Shown here one piece after another: positions 24,426-33,282 of a DNA stretch of 64,000 nucleotides. A program made the translations under genes and the position numbers. Every line of letters begins with the position of its first letter. Position 1 is the first letter of the stretch. Origin of the DNA: Pseudomonadota bacterium. GTDB taxonomy: Bacteria > Pseudomonadota > Alphaproteobacteria > Rhizobiales > Xanthobacteraceae. A model generated the notes under the pieces. It was not told where the DNA came from and made no database searches. It worked only from the letters and a program-made list of their open reading frames with translations. The DNA is taken from the NCBI GenBank assembly GCA_023451825.1, contig JAEXYA010000051.1:99989-163988 (forward strand), given 5' to 3'.

Positions 24426-25601
24426 ATGACAAGAATGAAGCACTCGGTACTTGCAGTGGCCATCATGAGCCTGATGACCGGCACGGCGTCTGCCGATGTC
24501 ATCAAGGTCGGCATCATCGGCACCATGTCGGGGCCGTATTCACTGTTCGGCAAGAATTTCAAGATGGGCATCGATGCCTGGGTGGCCGAACACGGCAACA
24601 AGGTCGGCAATCACACCGTCGAATTCATCTACAAGGACGAGGAGAGCCCGAACCCCGCGAAGTCCAAAGCGCTAGCCCAGGAGCTGCTCGTCAAGGACAA
24701 GGTGCAGTATCTCGCGGGTGTGTATTTCACGCCGAATGCGATGGCGATCGCGCCGCTGCTCGAGGAATCCAAGACGCCCCTGGTGGTGATGAATGCCGCG
24801 ACCTCGGCGATCGTGGAGAAGAGCCCCTATATCGTCCGCACCTCGTTCACCATGTGGCAGAACACCGTGCCGGCGGCAAAGGTCGCGTTCAAGAACGGCG
24901 CCAAGAAAGTCGCGATCGCCGTGAGCGACTACGGTCCGGGCATCGATGCCGAAGCCGCGTTCAAGAAGACCTTTGAAGCCGAGGGCGGCGCTGTCGTCGA
25001 GGCAATCCGCATTCCGCTGGCGACCACCGATTTCAGCCCGCTGATGCAGCGCATCAAGGATTCCGGCGCCGACATGATCTTCACCTTCCTGCCTGCGGGT
25101 CCGCCGACTCTTGGTTTCGTGAAGGCCTATATCGACAATGGCCTGAAGGCCGGCGGCGTCAAGCTGATGTCCACGGGCGACGTGGTCACCGAGCCGGACC
25201 TGCCGAATATCGGCGATGCCGGCATCGGTATCCTGTCCACCTATCACTATGCAGTGTCGCATGACTCCAAGGAAAACGCGGCCTTCCTCGCCCAGCTGAA
25301 GAAGGGCGGCGCCAGCGTCGATGACGTCACCATGACGTCGGTGGCGGCCTATGACGGCGCGCGGCTGATCTACAAGATGATCGAGGCGACCGACGGCAAG
25401 CGCGATCCGGCCAAGGCCGTGGATGCTGTGAAAGACATGAAGTGGGTGTCGCCGCGCGGTCCGGTGTCGATCGATCCAGCCACCCGCCACATCCGCCAGA
25501 ACGTCTATCTGCGTACGGTGGAGAAGGTGGATGGCAAGTTGATCAACAAGGAAAGCCAGACCTTTGCCGATCAACCCGATTGGGCGCTGAGCAAGCAGTA
25601 A
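24426..25601 (+). CDS. Liv-type ABC transporter substrate-binding protein (system 2)
   Basis: A 391-residue periplasmic binding protein. The signal peptide (MKHSVLAVAIMSLMTGTASA) is followed by DVIKVGIIGTMSGPYSLFGK, the standard family start. ATG 24426 follows GGGGGACAACCAGA. An inverted repeat CGAAAC-N12-GTTTCG at 24381-24404 upstream may be an operator or promoter element. Its family also recognises aromatic acids and amides, consistent with its place in the Rieske cluster. The other transporter subunits are encoded at 27302-30624, after the amidohydrolase. Confidence 0.92.
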   Translation: MTRMKHSVLAVAIMSLMTGTASADVIKVGIIGTMSGPYSLFGKNFKMGIDAWVAEHGNKVGNHTVEFIYKDEESPNPAKSKALAQELLVKDKVQYLAGVYFTPNAMAIAPLLEESKTPLVVMNAATSAIVEKSPYIVRTSFTMWQNTVPAAKVAFKNGAKKVAIAVSDYGPGIDAEAAFKKTFEAEGGAVVEAIRIPLATTDFSPLMQRIKDSGADMIFTFLPAGPPTLGFVKAYIDNGLKAGGVKLMSTGDVVTEPDLPNIGDAGIGILSTYHYAVSHDSKENAAFLAQLKKGGASVDDVTMTSVAAYDGARLIYKMIEATDGKRDPAKAVDAVKDMKWVSPRGPVSIDPATRHIRQNVYLRTVEKVDGKLINKESQTFADQPDWALSKQ

Positions 25602-25661
25602 GACTGTCTCTTCCGGGGCGTGCGCTGCGCGCCCCGGAATCTTCTACCATCCAACCCATGA

Positions 25662-27293
25662 ATGACGGACACTGTGCCTTCCATCCTGCTCACCAATGGC
25701 CGCATCTATCGTTCCGCCTGGGACGAATCTCCAGCGGAGAGTATTGTCGTCAGCGAGGGCAAAGTGATCTGGACGGGCGCTGCCGATGCTGCGCCAGCTG
25801 CCGATGAAACCATCGATCTCCGGGGCGCGACAGTCATCCCCGGTCTCACCGACGCGCATATCCATCTCTTTGCCATTGCCCATGCCCGCCTGCAGGTGCC
25901 GGTAACACCGCGCGATGCCGCGAGCGTTGCTGCCGTCTTGGCGCTGCTGACAAAGCGTGCCGGCGTGATCGCGGCCGACAAATGGGTTCTCGGCGCAGGC
26001 CTCGACGAAAACGGGCTTACCGAACATCGTCTGCCTACGCGCGCCGAAATCGACGCCGTCATCCCGGATCATCCCGTTGTGATCCGACGCTTTTGCGGTC
26101 ACGTCGCTGTCGTCAACAGCAAGGCGCTGGCATTGCTCGGCATCGATGATGCTATCGCCGATCCCGAGGGAGGCACCTTCGGCCGCATTGCAGACGGAAC
26201 GCTCGATGGCTGCGCCAAGGAGAGCGCCGCCGAGATGATCTTCCGCGCGGCGCCGCCGATGAGCCGCGATGAACTGATTGCCGCCTTGCGCGCGACGATC
26301 GAAGACAGCACACGCATGGGTCTTGTCGCAGCGGTGGAAGCTGCGGTCGGTTTCACCGTCGGCTTCGATGACGAGTTTGCGATCTGGAACGGGCTGCGCA
26401 ACGATGGCGCCGTATCGATGCGGCTTGGATTCATGAACCAACTCGATCCCGACCAGGCAGCCGAACGCGGCCTGGCGCCGGTGCCGGATCCAGATTGGCA
26501 GTCCATCAGCCTGAAATACTTTGCCGATGGCATCGTCGGCGCGCGCACCGCCGCCGTCAGCGAGGATTATGCAGACACGCCGAGCCGTGGCTTCTTCATG
26601 CGCGACGAGGCGGAGCTGCAGCGCGTGATCGGTGAAGCGCAAGCAGCCGGCTGGCAGGTGGCCGTGCATTGCTGCGGTGACCGCGCGACAGACTGCATCA
26701 TCGAAGCCTATGAGAAGGCGCAGGCCGCGCATCCGCGCGAAAATATGCGCCACCGCATCGAGCACTATTTTGTCCCGCCCGAAGGTGGCCTTGCCCGGAT
26801 GAAGGCGCTCGGCGCGCTGGTTGTGACCCAGCCGAGCTTTCTGACGCGCATGCGCCGCTCCATCGGCGGGGCCTTCGGCCCACGCGCTGATCGCTGCTAT
26901 CCCGGCCGCTCGGTCATCGATGCCGGCGTGACCTATGTCGCCACGTCGGATGCGCCCACCGGCTCATGGTCGCCATGGGACGGGATCGGCGATGCCGTCG
27001 GCCGCGCATCCGACAGTGGCCCGGCGATTGGTCCGGATGAGGCCATCAGCATACGCGAGGCGATCCACAGCTACACGGTCGGTGGCGCCATCGCGATGAA
27101 GCAGGAGCATTGGCGGGGCACGCTGATGCCTGGTATGGCGGCCGATCTCATCGTTCTCGACCGCGACCCTTTCATCACGGACGCTGCGACGCTGAAATCG
27201 ACCCAGGTGCACCTCACCATGGTGCGCGGCGCCGTCGTCCATGACGCCATGCCGCAGCAGGGCGAATGGCGCCCGGCCGGGCATTCGGCATAG
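25662..27293 (+). CDS. Amidohydrolase family protein (YtcJ-like)
   Basis: A 543-residue metal-dependent amidohydrolase 3-type enzyme. The metal ligand motif DAHIHLF (HXH) lies near residues 65-71; further elements are VAVHCCGDRATDC, HRIEHYFVPP and SDAPTGSWSPWDGI near the C-terminal half, followed by PGMAADLIVLDRDPF, the hallmark C-terminal strand. Such enzymes hydrolyse amide, formamide or cyclic C-N bonds. It lies inside the transporter operon between binding protein and permeases, so its substrate is probably the imported compound or a gamma-glutamyl or N-acyl derivative of it. It is cytoplasmic, with no signal peptide. Confidence 0.88.
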   Translation: MTDTVPSILLTNGRIYRSAWDESPAESIVVSEGKVIWTGAADAAPAADETIDLRGATVIPGLTDAHIHLFAIAHARLQVPVTPRDAASVAAVLALLTKRAGVIAADKWVLGAGLDENGLTEHRLPTRAEIDAVIPDHPVVIRRFCGHVAVVNSKALALLGIDDAIADPEGGTFGRIADGTLDGCAKESAAEMIFRAAPPMSRDELIAALRATIEDSTRMGLVAAVEAAVGFTVGFDDEFAIWNGLRNDGAVSMRLGFMNQLDPDQAAERGLAPVPDPDWQSISLKYFADGIVGARTAAVSEDYADTPSRGFFMRDEAELQRVIGEAQAAGWQVAVHCCGDRATDCIIEAYEKAQAAHPRENMRHRIEHYFVPPEGGLARMKALGALVVTQPSFLTRMRRSIGGAFGPRADRCYPGRSVIDAGVTYVATSDAPTGSWSPWDGIGDAVGRASDSGPAIGPDEAISIREAIHSYTVGGAIAMKQEHWRGTLMPGMAADLIVLDRDPFITDAATLKSTQVHLTMVRGAVVHDAMPQQGEWRPAGHSA

Positions 27294-27301
27294 GATCACT
27301 C

Positions 27302-28171
27302 ATGCTCACCGTTTTCAGCATCCTGACCGACGCCGTCGCCTATGGCATGGTGCTGTTCATCATCTCCATCGGCCTGTCGATCATGATGGGCCTGATGCGC
27401 GTCGTGAATCTTGCCCACGGCGCCTTCGCGATGATCGGCGGCTATCTCGCCTCCTACGCGCTGCGCGATCTCGGCGTGCATTACAGCGTCGCCATCCTGC
27501 TCGCAGTGGTCGGCGCGATCATCGCCTCGATCCCGTTCGAACTGCTGCTGTATCGCCGCATCTATCGCAAGGCCGATCCCCTGATGCAGGTGCTGATGAC
27601 CATCGGCATCACCTTCTTTATCATCGGCATCGTCAATTTCATCTTTGGCCCGTCGCTGAAGCCGATCCCGCTGCCGGCGACACTGAGCGGTCCGCTCGAT
27701 ATCGGCTTCCGCATGCTGCCGACACACCGCATCTTTGTCATCGCCTGCGGTGTCGTCGTGGCTTTGGCTTTGTGGCTGCTGATCGAGAAGACCGAATTCG
27801 GCATCAAGCTGCGCGCCTCGGTGGATCACAGCGGCATGGCCGACGCGCTCGGCATCCGCACCGAGATCATCTATGCCGCGACCTTTGCGCTGGCCATCGG
27901 CCTCGGTGCCTTTGGCGGCGTGGTCGGTGCGGAGATCCTGCCTATCGAGCCTTACTATGCGCTGCGCTACATGGTGACCTTCCTTGTGGTGGTTTCCGTA
28001 GGCGGCGCCGGGTCGATTCTCGGCGCGCTGTCGGCGTCATTGCTGCTCGGTCTGGCAGATACGACCGGAAAATATCTCGCTCCCGAATTCGGTGATTTCT
28101 TCTTCTATCTGTCGGTGATCGTCATCGTGTTTGTGTTCCCGCATGGCCTGTTCGGAAAGGCCCACGCATGA
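27302..28171 (+). CDS. Liv-type ABC transporter permease (LivH-like, system 2)
   Basis: A 289-residue inner-membrane permease starting at ATG 27302 (the frame is open further upstream). It shows the classical LivH loop RVVNLAHGAFAMIGGYLA near residues 32-49, the coupling region SVDHSGMADALGIRTEI and the C-terminal VVVSVGGAGSILGAL. It starts 8 bp after the amidohydrolase stop and overlaps the next permease by 4 bp. Confidence 0.93.
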   Translation: MLTVFSILTDAVAYGMVLFIISIGLSIMMGLMRVVNLAHGAFAMIGGYLASYALRDLGVHYSVAILLAVVGAIIASIPFELLLYRRIYRKADPLMQVLMTIGITFFIIGIVNFIFGPSLKPIPLPATLSGPLDIGFRMLPTHRIFVIACGVVVALALWLLIEKTEFGIKLRASVDHSGMADALGIRTEIIYAATFALAIGLGAFGGVVGAEILPIEPYYALRYMVTFLVVVSVGGAGSILGALSASLLLGLADTTGKYLAPEFGDFFFYLSVIVIVFVFPHGLFGKAHA

Positions 28172-29169
28172 CCAATATCGCCGTAGCCCACGTGCCGGCC
28201 AAACGCGGCATTCCCTTCGCCGAGGAGGCGGGTGGCGCACTCGCAATTCTGGCGCTCGGTGCCGTCGGCTATTTCCTTTATCCCGATGATCTCGCCTTCC
28301 TGACGCGCCTGATCGGCATCGCATTCCTCGTTTTGTCGCTCGATCTCGTCACCGGCTATTGCGGTGTCGCCACGCTCGGCCATGCCGCGCAATTCGGTGT
28401 CGGCGCCTATGCCGCCGGCATCGCCTGCATTCGCGGCATAAGCGATCCCGTCGCATTGCTCGCAGTCGGGCTCGTGGCCGGCACGGTGATGGGCCTGATC
28501 TCCGGTGCCTTGATCACGCGCTTCCGCGGCTTGCCGCAACTTGTTCTGTCGATCGCGGTCGGCCAGCTCATTGCCGGTCTCGCCAACAAGCTCTCCTGGC
28601 TCACCGGCGGCAGCGATGGTCTGTCTGGCATCGAACCGGGCAAGGTGTTCGGCATATTCGGCTTCGATATGTATAGCCGCACCGCCTTCCTGTTCTCGCT
28701 TGGCGTACTGGTCATCACCTTTATCGTGCTGAAGCGCTTCGTCAGCTCGCCTTTCGGCCTAATGTGCCGCGGCATCAAGGATGACGATCTGCGTGCAAAA
28801 ATGATCGGCGTGTCGATCTATCCGCGCCTTGTCGTGATGTATGGCGTGGCTGGCGCCGTGGCCGGCATCGGCGGTGCGCTGACCGCGATCTCCACCGGCG
28901 TGGTTGGCCTCGACAGCGTCAGCTTCGAGCGGTCCGCCGAAGTGCTGGTCATGCTGGTGCTCGGCGGGGCCGGGCATTTGTGGGGGGCGCTGGCCGGCAC
29001 CGTGATCTTCATGATCTTCGAGCATATCGTCGCCGCCGCAAACCCGTATCACTGGATGACGATGGTTGGTCTGCTGCTCATTCTGATCGTGGTGTTTGCG
29101 CCGCGCGGGTTGATCGAACCGGTGCTGTCACTCTGGACCAAGGTTCGCCGCAAGGGAGAAGCGGCATGA
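28168..29169 (+). CDS. Liv-type ABC transporter permease (LivM-like, system 2)
   Basis: A 333-residue LivM-type permease with about ten hydrophobic segments. Landmarks are LDLVTGYCGVATLGHAAQFG (cf. LNLLLGYTGQLSLGHAAFFG), the coupling helix RGIKDDDLRAKMIGVSIYP and the C-terminal FAPRGLIEPVLSLW. ATGA overlaps on both sides place it between the LivH-like and LivG-like genes in one transcript. Confidence 0.93.
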   Translation: MTNIAVAHVPAKRGIPFAEEAGGALAILALGAVGYFLYPDDLAFLTRLIGIAFLVLSLDLVTGYCGVATLGHAAQFGVGAYAAGIACIRGISDPVALLAVGLVAGTVMGLISGALITRFRGLPQLVLSIAVGQLIAGLANKLSWLTGGSDGLSGIEPGKVFGIFGFDMYSRTAFLFSLGVLVITFIVLKRFVSSPFGLMCRGIKDDDLRAKMIGVSIYPRLVVMYGVAGAVAGIGGALTAISTGVVGLDSVSFERSAEVLVMLVLGGAGHLWGALAGTVIFMIFEHIVAAANPYHWMTMVGLLLILIVVFAPRGLIEPVLSLWTKVRRKGEAA

Positions 29170-29930
29170 CCGATCTCCTCGAAGCCCGCGGTGTCTCCCG
29201 CTCGTTCGGTGGCCTGCACGTCACACGCGACGTCAATTTCAAGCTCGCGGCCGGCGATCGCGTGGCGCTGATCGGCCCTAATGGTGCCGGTAAGACCACG
29301 CTGGTCAATCTGATCACCGGCGATATCGCGCCGAGCAAAGGCCAGTTCCTGATGGTCGGCGATGATATCACCGGGCTGAGCATTCCAGAGCGCGTCCGCC
29401 GCGGTCTCGTGCGCACGTTCCAGACGACGCGGTTGTTCGCCAATCTCACCGTCGCCGACAATGTCGCCTTGGCAATCATGCAGCGCAAGCGCATCAGTCG
29501 CCGCGTCTTCTCCAGTTCGACGGAGTTGCCTGACGTGAAGGCGGAGTGGAGCGAAATCCTCGCGCATCTCGGTCTCGATCGCCTCGCTTACCGCAAGGTA
29601 GTCGAGCTTGCTTACGGCCAGCAGCGCCTGATCGAGCTCGCGATCGGGCTCGCTCTGCATCCGAAGGTGCTGCTGCTCGATGAGCCGGCTGCAGGCGTCC
29701 CGCATGATGAAGCGCCAAAGATTCTCGATGCCATCAATCGTCTGCCAGCGGATATCGCTGTGCTGATGATCGAGCATGACATGGATCTGGTATTCAAATT
29801 TGCCAAGCGCGTGCTGGTGCTGGCAGCGGGGCAACTGATCTTCGAGGGATCGCCCCAGGACGTCACCGCCGATCATGAAGTGCGCCGTGCCTATCTCGGG
29901 AGCTATGCCGATGCCCACCACAGCGCTTGA
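29166..29930 (+). CDS. Liv-type ABC transporter ATP-binding protein (LivG-like, system 2)
   Basis: A 254-residue ATPase from ATG 29166, which overlaps the permease stop. Walker A GPNGAGKTT, the LivG segment VRTFQTTRLFANLTVADNVA, signature-like LAYGQQRLIELAIGL (LSGGQ replaced by AYGQQ, common in LivG) and Walker B VLLLDEPAAGVPHDE are present. It provides one half of the ATPase dimer. Confidence 0.93.
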   Translation: MTDLLEARGVSRSFGGLHVTRDVNFKLAAGDRVALIGPNGAGKTTLVNLITGDIAPSKGQFLMVGDDITGLSIPERVRRGLVRTFQTTRLFANLTVADNVALAIMQRKRISRRVFSSSTELPDVKAEWSEILAHLGLDRLAYRKVVELAYGQQRLIELAIGLALHPKVLLLDEPAAGVPHDEAPKILDAINRLPADIAVLMIEHDMDLVFKFAKRVLVLAAGQLIFEGSPQDVTADHEVRRAYLGSYADAHHSA

Positions 29931-30624
29931 GATCCGCAATCTGCGCGCCGGCTACGGGCCGACGCGGATCATCGAGGACATGTCGTTCGCTGTGCGCGCG
30001 GGCGATCGCCTGGCCGTGCTCGGCCGCAACGGCATGGGCAAGACGACATTGCTGGCGACCCTGATGGGTCTCACGACGCGTCATGGCGGCGAAATCAAAC
30101 TCGGCGATCAAGACATCGCGGGTCGCCGGACATCGGCGCGTGCCGAATTGGGCATCGGCTATGTGCCGCAGACGCGCGATATTTTCGCCTCGCTCACAGT
30201 AGAGGAAAATCTGCGCGCCGGTCTCAAGGGGCGCCCGGTGTCGGCGCTGGACGAAGCCTATGCCATGTTTCCGCGATTGCGCGAGCGCCGCGGCAATTTT
30301 GGCAAACAGCTCTCCGGTGGTGAACAGCAGATGCTGTCCATGGCGCGCACGCTGCTTGGCAAGCCAAAGGTTTTGCTGCTTGATGAGCCGCTCGAAGGTC
30401 TCGCACCGGTGATCTGCGATGAACTCATGGCCATGCTGGTGCAACTCGCGGGCACCGGTGAGATGACCATCATCCTGGTGGAGCAGCAGATCGAACGCGC
30501 GCTCGATTTTGCAAACAGCGTCATGGTGATGGAGCGCGGCCGCACGAGCTGGACCGGCACACCCGAGACGTTGAAGAGCGATCACGGCCTGATCGATCGC
30601 CTTGTCGGCGTCGGCATCCACTAA
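29911..30624 (+). CDS. Liv-type ABC transporter ATP-binding protein (LivF-like, system 2)
   Basis: A 237-residue ATPase. The ATG at 29911 has GGGAG eight bases upstream; ATG 29905 is an alternative. It overlaps the LivG-like gene by 20 bp. Walker A GRNGMGKTT, LivF-type YVPQTRDIFASLTVEENL, signature LSGGEQQMLSMARTL and Walker B VLLLDEPLEGLAP are present. It is the last gene of the cluster, closed by the terminator hairpin at 30649. Confidence 0.92.
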   Translation: MPTTALEIRNLRAGYGPTRIIEDMSFAVRAGDRLAVLGRNGMGKTTLLATLMGLTTRHGGEIKLGDQDIAGRRTSARAELGIGYVPQTRDIFASLTVEENLRAGLKGRPVSALDEAYAMFPRLRERRGNFGKQLSGGEQQMLSMARTLLGKPKVLLLDEPLEGLAPVICDELMAMLVQLAGTGEMTIILVEQQIERALDFANSVMVMERGRTSWTGTPETLKSDHGLIDRLVGVGIH

Positions 30625-30648
30625 GACAAAGCTTGATCCAAAAAATAA

Positions 30649-30673
30649 CCCCGGGAACGGTGAGGTTCCGGGG
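30649..30673 (+). terminator. Terminator hairpin after the catabolic/transport operon
   Basis: CCCCGGGAAC and GTTCCGGGG form a GC-rich stem with one bulged G and loop GGTGAG, 25 bp past the last transporter gene. The following AAGTTTCTT is only weakly T-rich. Confidence 0.7.
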
Positions 30674-30831
30674 CCAAGTTTCTTGATGTCTCAGCGATAT
30701 AACTCGCTGATAAAGCTATCTGACCTAACTGCATGGAATGAGCCATCACCCAAATGGGTGACGCTCTCTGTCGCAGTTCGGGCGATGATCGCTACCAGCC
30801 CTTGCGACGCGAGGTCGACAAGGAGGTTGCG

Positions 30832-31029
30832 ATGGCGGAACTACCGCCTGACCATGCAAGACAATTGCTCCTCAAGCGCTTGGTCGCAGCCAAGATTGAG
30901 GCGGAGCGGATCGGCGCAACACTGCCCACGAGCCTGATCGCCATGGCGATTCTGAGCATCCATCCGACCTGGACTGGCGACGAGCCGGTTGCGCAAAACG
31001 ACAACGGATCATCTTCGGACAAGGTCTAG
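30832..31029 (+). CDS. Small hypothetical protein
   Basis: A 65-residue frame chosen because ATG 30832 has a near-perfect Shine-Dalgarno AAGGAGG six bases upstream. The protein is helical and amphipathic at the start (ARQLLLKRLVAAKIEAERIG) with a Ser/Asp-rich tail and no clear signal peptide. An overlapping frame starting near 30686 also gives a protein-like beginning (SQRYNSLIKLSDLTAW) but ends in Arg/Ser-rich sequence. The 65-residue frame is preferred. No family is recognised. Confidence 0.5.
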   Translation: MAELPPDHARQLLLKRLVAAKIEAERIGATLPTSLIAMAILSIHPTWTGDEPVAQNDNGSSSDKV

Positions 31030-31048
31030 CGAGTTCGGTTTGATTGGC

Positions 31049-31267
31049 TCAGGCGGCCAGATCCCACAATTTGGGGCAGCCTCGGAGCACGACGGTACGG
31101 CCGGTCGCGGTCAGAGTAGGAACGTCGTCCACCAGCGCGACCAGGCCGAGTTCGACCATCTGGTCCAGTACGTAGCGGTTCAGCCGGGTTGTCGGGGCAC
31201 CAGGGCGTAGGGCGCGCAATATCTCCCATTGATTGGCGTTGAGTTGAAATTCGGTCTCGGTCAACAT
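31049..31267 (-). CDS. Small winged-helix-like hypothetical protein
   Basis: A 72-residue protein from ATG 31267. The sequence LNANQWEILRALRPGAPTTR followed by VLDQMVELGLVALVDDVPTL and TATGRTVV has the helix-helix-wing layout of MarR-type domains, reduced to a single wing motif. It converges on the small gene at 30832. A DNA-binding role is possible but unproven, and no effector domain is present. Confidence 0.55.
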   Translation of the reverse strand: MLTETEFQLNANQWEILRALRPGAPTTRLNRYVLDQMVELGLVALVDDVPTLTATGRTVVLRGCPKLWDLAA

Positions 31268-31496
31268 TGTCTTCTGCTTCAAAATATCTGCGTGAGTGAA
31301 ATGGCGTCAGCCGGATACGGCGTTCGCATGAATCCCTTGCGACAACCTTGCGGCTGAATTTGGAGTGCACCGGTATTTTTATCGGGCGACGCTCTCGCGC
31401 TCATTTTGCGCGGCTGTCATATCGACGTGTCACATAGGCGCGCTTACTGCGGGCGCGAATCACGTCGCGTTCACATCTACAGAGAAGTGGAGCGAC

Positions 31497-32480
31497 GTGC
31501 CACCCGTATTACGAAATATCATTGCGGTGATGCGCCACCGCCTCACTTTGCGGCTGCTCGGCATCGCCGTCAGCCTCGCCATTGCCATCATCGCGTTCTT
31601 TGCCCTGAGCAAGGCGCTGAAAGGCGTCGATATCGACAAGGTTCTCGCCGCGATGCGCATGGTGGAACCGATGGCTATCGGGCTCTCGCTGCTCTTCGTC
31701 GCGATCTCCTATGGCAGCTTGACGCTCTACGACTGGCTGGCGCTGAAGATGATCGGGCGCGGTGACTTGCCGTATCGCATTGCCGCTCTGGCAAATTTCA
31801 CGAGCTATCCGATTTCGCACGGAACCGGCGCCGTGCTGCTGGTGTCGTCGGCAGTGCGTTATCGGATCTATGCACCGCATGGCATCGGTCCTGGTGGCGT
31901 CGCACGGATTTGCTTTCTCACCGGCCTGACATTCTGGCTCGGCAATCTCACTGCGCTGGCGTTGAGCACGATCCATGCGCCGGATGCGATCAGCAAGATC
32001 GATCAACTGGCGCCCGAGGTGAACCGCGGCATCGCGGTTGCGATCCTGCTCGGCATCATCGGCTATGTGTTCTGGACGTGGAACGGCACCCGCTCCATCG
32101 GCGGCGGTCAGTGGTCCGTGCCGGTTCCGAGCGGTCGCAACGTGTTCTTGCAGATCGGCATTGGTCTTGTCGATCTCGGTGCTGCAGCACTGTCGATGTA
32201 TGTGCTGATCCCGGAGACGATGAATGTCAGCATCGAGCAGGTCATTGTTGTTTTTATCGCGGCAACGCTGCTTGGCTTCGCCAGCCACGCGCCTGCAGGA
32301 ATCGGCGTGTTCGACGCGACCATCCTGATCGGGCTTGGCGGCGAACATACAGAACAGTTGCTCGCAGTGCTGCTGCTGTTTCGCCTGTTCTATCACCTCA
32401 TCCCGTTCATCCTCTCCCTCGCACTGTTCGGCGGGGTGGAGGCGTATCGGAATCTGGTGAAGCGGAAAGAGCTGGCCTAG
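31497..32480 (+). CDS. Lysylphosphatidylglycerol-synthase-type flippase-domain membrane protein (UPF0104)
   Basis: A 327-residue polytopic membrane protein. The start is uncertain: GTG 31497 with GGAG upstream, or ATG 31530. About eight helices are seen, with the family segment ANFTSYPISHGTGAVLLVSS and the C-terminal GFASHAPAGIGVFDATIL. This is the membrane domain found in MprF-like proteins but without the lysyltransferase domain. Such stand-alone forms may flip lipids or move isoprenoid- or phospholipid-linked substrates. Its position next to the betaine-lipid genes is suggestive of membrane-lipid work, with no direct evidence. Confidence 0.8.
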   Translation: MPPVLRNIIAVMRHRLTLRLLGIAVSLAIAIIAFFALSKALKGVDIDKVLAAMRMVEPMAIGLSLLFVAISYGSLTLYDWLALKMIGRGDLPYRIAALANFTSYPISHGTGAVLLVSSAVRYRIYAPHGIGPGGVARICFLTGLTFWLGNLTALALSTIHAPDAISKIDQLAPEVNRGIAVAILLGIIGYVFWTWNGTRSIGGGQWSVPVPSGRNVFLQIGIGLVDLGAAALSMYVLIPETMNVSIEQVIVVFIAATLLGFASHAPAGIGVFDATILIGLGGEHTEQLLAVLLLFRLFYHLIPFILSLALFGGVEAYRNLVKRKELA

Positions 32481-32490
32481 CGAGGTCGCG

Positions 32491-32585
32491 TAGGATGGGT
32501 AGAGCGAAGGCGCGCAGCGCCGGAGCGAAACCCATCACGGCCGTGTGCTGGTGGTGATGGGTTTCGCTGCGCTCTACCAATCCTA
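32491..32585. repeat. Palindromic intergenic repeat, family B
   Basis: Arms TAGGATGGGTAGAGCG / CGCTCTACCAATCCTA (one mismatch, CCAATCC for CCCATCC) with inner GGAGCGAAACCCATCAC / GTGATGGGTTTCGC. It lies between the convergent membrane-protein gene and btaB. Confidence 0.88.
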
Positions 32586-32589
32586 CGAA

Positions 32590-33282
32590 TTAGGGTGTTT
32601 TCAGCGTCAACACCGCGGACTGCGCATAACCGCGGAATGGACGCTTGAAAACGAGCTGGGCCTGATGCCGCTCGGCGAGCGTGATCAGTTCATTTTGCAG
32701 CTCCTGCCGCGGAGTGACATCGAACAGCGAGAGCCAATGCTGCAGCACGCGGCGTGCGCTCGCAGGCAGACGCCCCTGATCGCCGAAATCGACGATATGC
32801 AGCTGGCCGCCGGGCTTCAGCCGCAGCACGGCTTCGTTGAGCACACCCTGCCAGTCGGGGATCATGGACAGCGCATAGGACACCACGATGTGGTCCGGCG
32901 CGATGCCAAAAATCTTCAGCGGATCGAAATCGGTGGCATCGCCATGGGCAACGCGGATGCGGCCATCGAGGCCGTGGCGCTTGATCGAGCCCAGCGCCGT
33001 GGTGAGCATTTCCGTCGAGACATCGATGCCTGTGAACTGTGCGTGGGGATAGCGCCGCGCGGCCTGCACGAGATTGCGGCCGGTACCGCAGCCGATCTCC
33101 AGCACCTGCGCACCGGCTTCAGGCTTCAGCTCCGCGATCAACTGATCGCGGCCGAGCAGATAATAGGCGCGGGTGGCGTCATAGATGAAGCGCTGCCAGC
33201 GATACATCCGGTTCATGCGATGAGTGGCGTCGTTCGGCCAGGTCGCCTGGGTGCCGGTTTCAGCTTCGGAGACAATCGTCAC
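32590..33282 (-). CDS. btaB: Betaine-lipid SAM N-methyltransferase (BtaB-like)
   Basis: A 230-residue class I methyltransferase. GTG 33282 has GAGGT about six bases upstream, better than the in-frame GTG 33297. The SAM-binding motif VLEIGCGTGRNL lies near residues 60-71 and the acidic motif II is TGIDVSTEML. Early residues MNRMYRWQRFIYDATRAYYL match BtaB. It should methylate diacylglyceryl-homoserine three times to give DGTS, a phosphorus-free membrane lipid. The assignment rests on divergence from an unmistakable btaA next door. Expression under phosphate limitation is expected from other species. Confidence 0.82.
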   Translation of the reverse strand: MTIVSEAETGTQATWPNDATHRMNRMYRWQRFIYDATRAYYLLGRDQLIAELKPEAGAQVLEIGCGTGRNLVQAARRYPHAQFTGIDVSTEMLTTALGSIKRHGLDGRIRVAHGDATDFDPLKIFGIAPDHIVVSYALSMIPDWQGVLNEAVLRLKPGGQLHIVDFGDQGRLPASARRVLQHWLSLFDVTPRQELQNELITLAERHQAQLVFKRPFRGYAQSAVLTLKTP

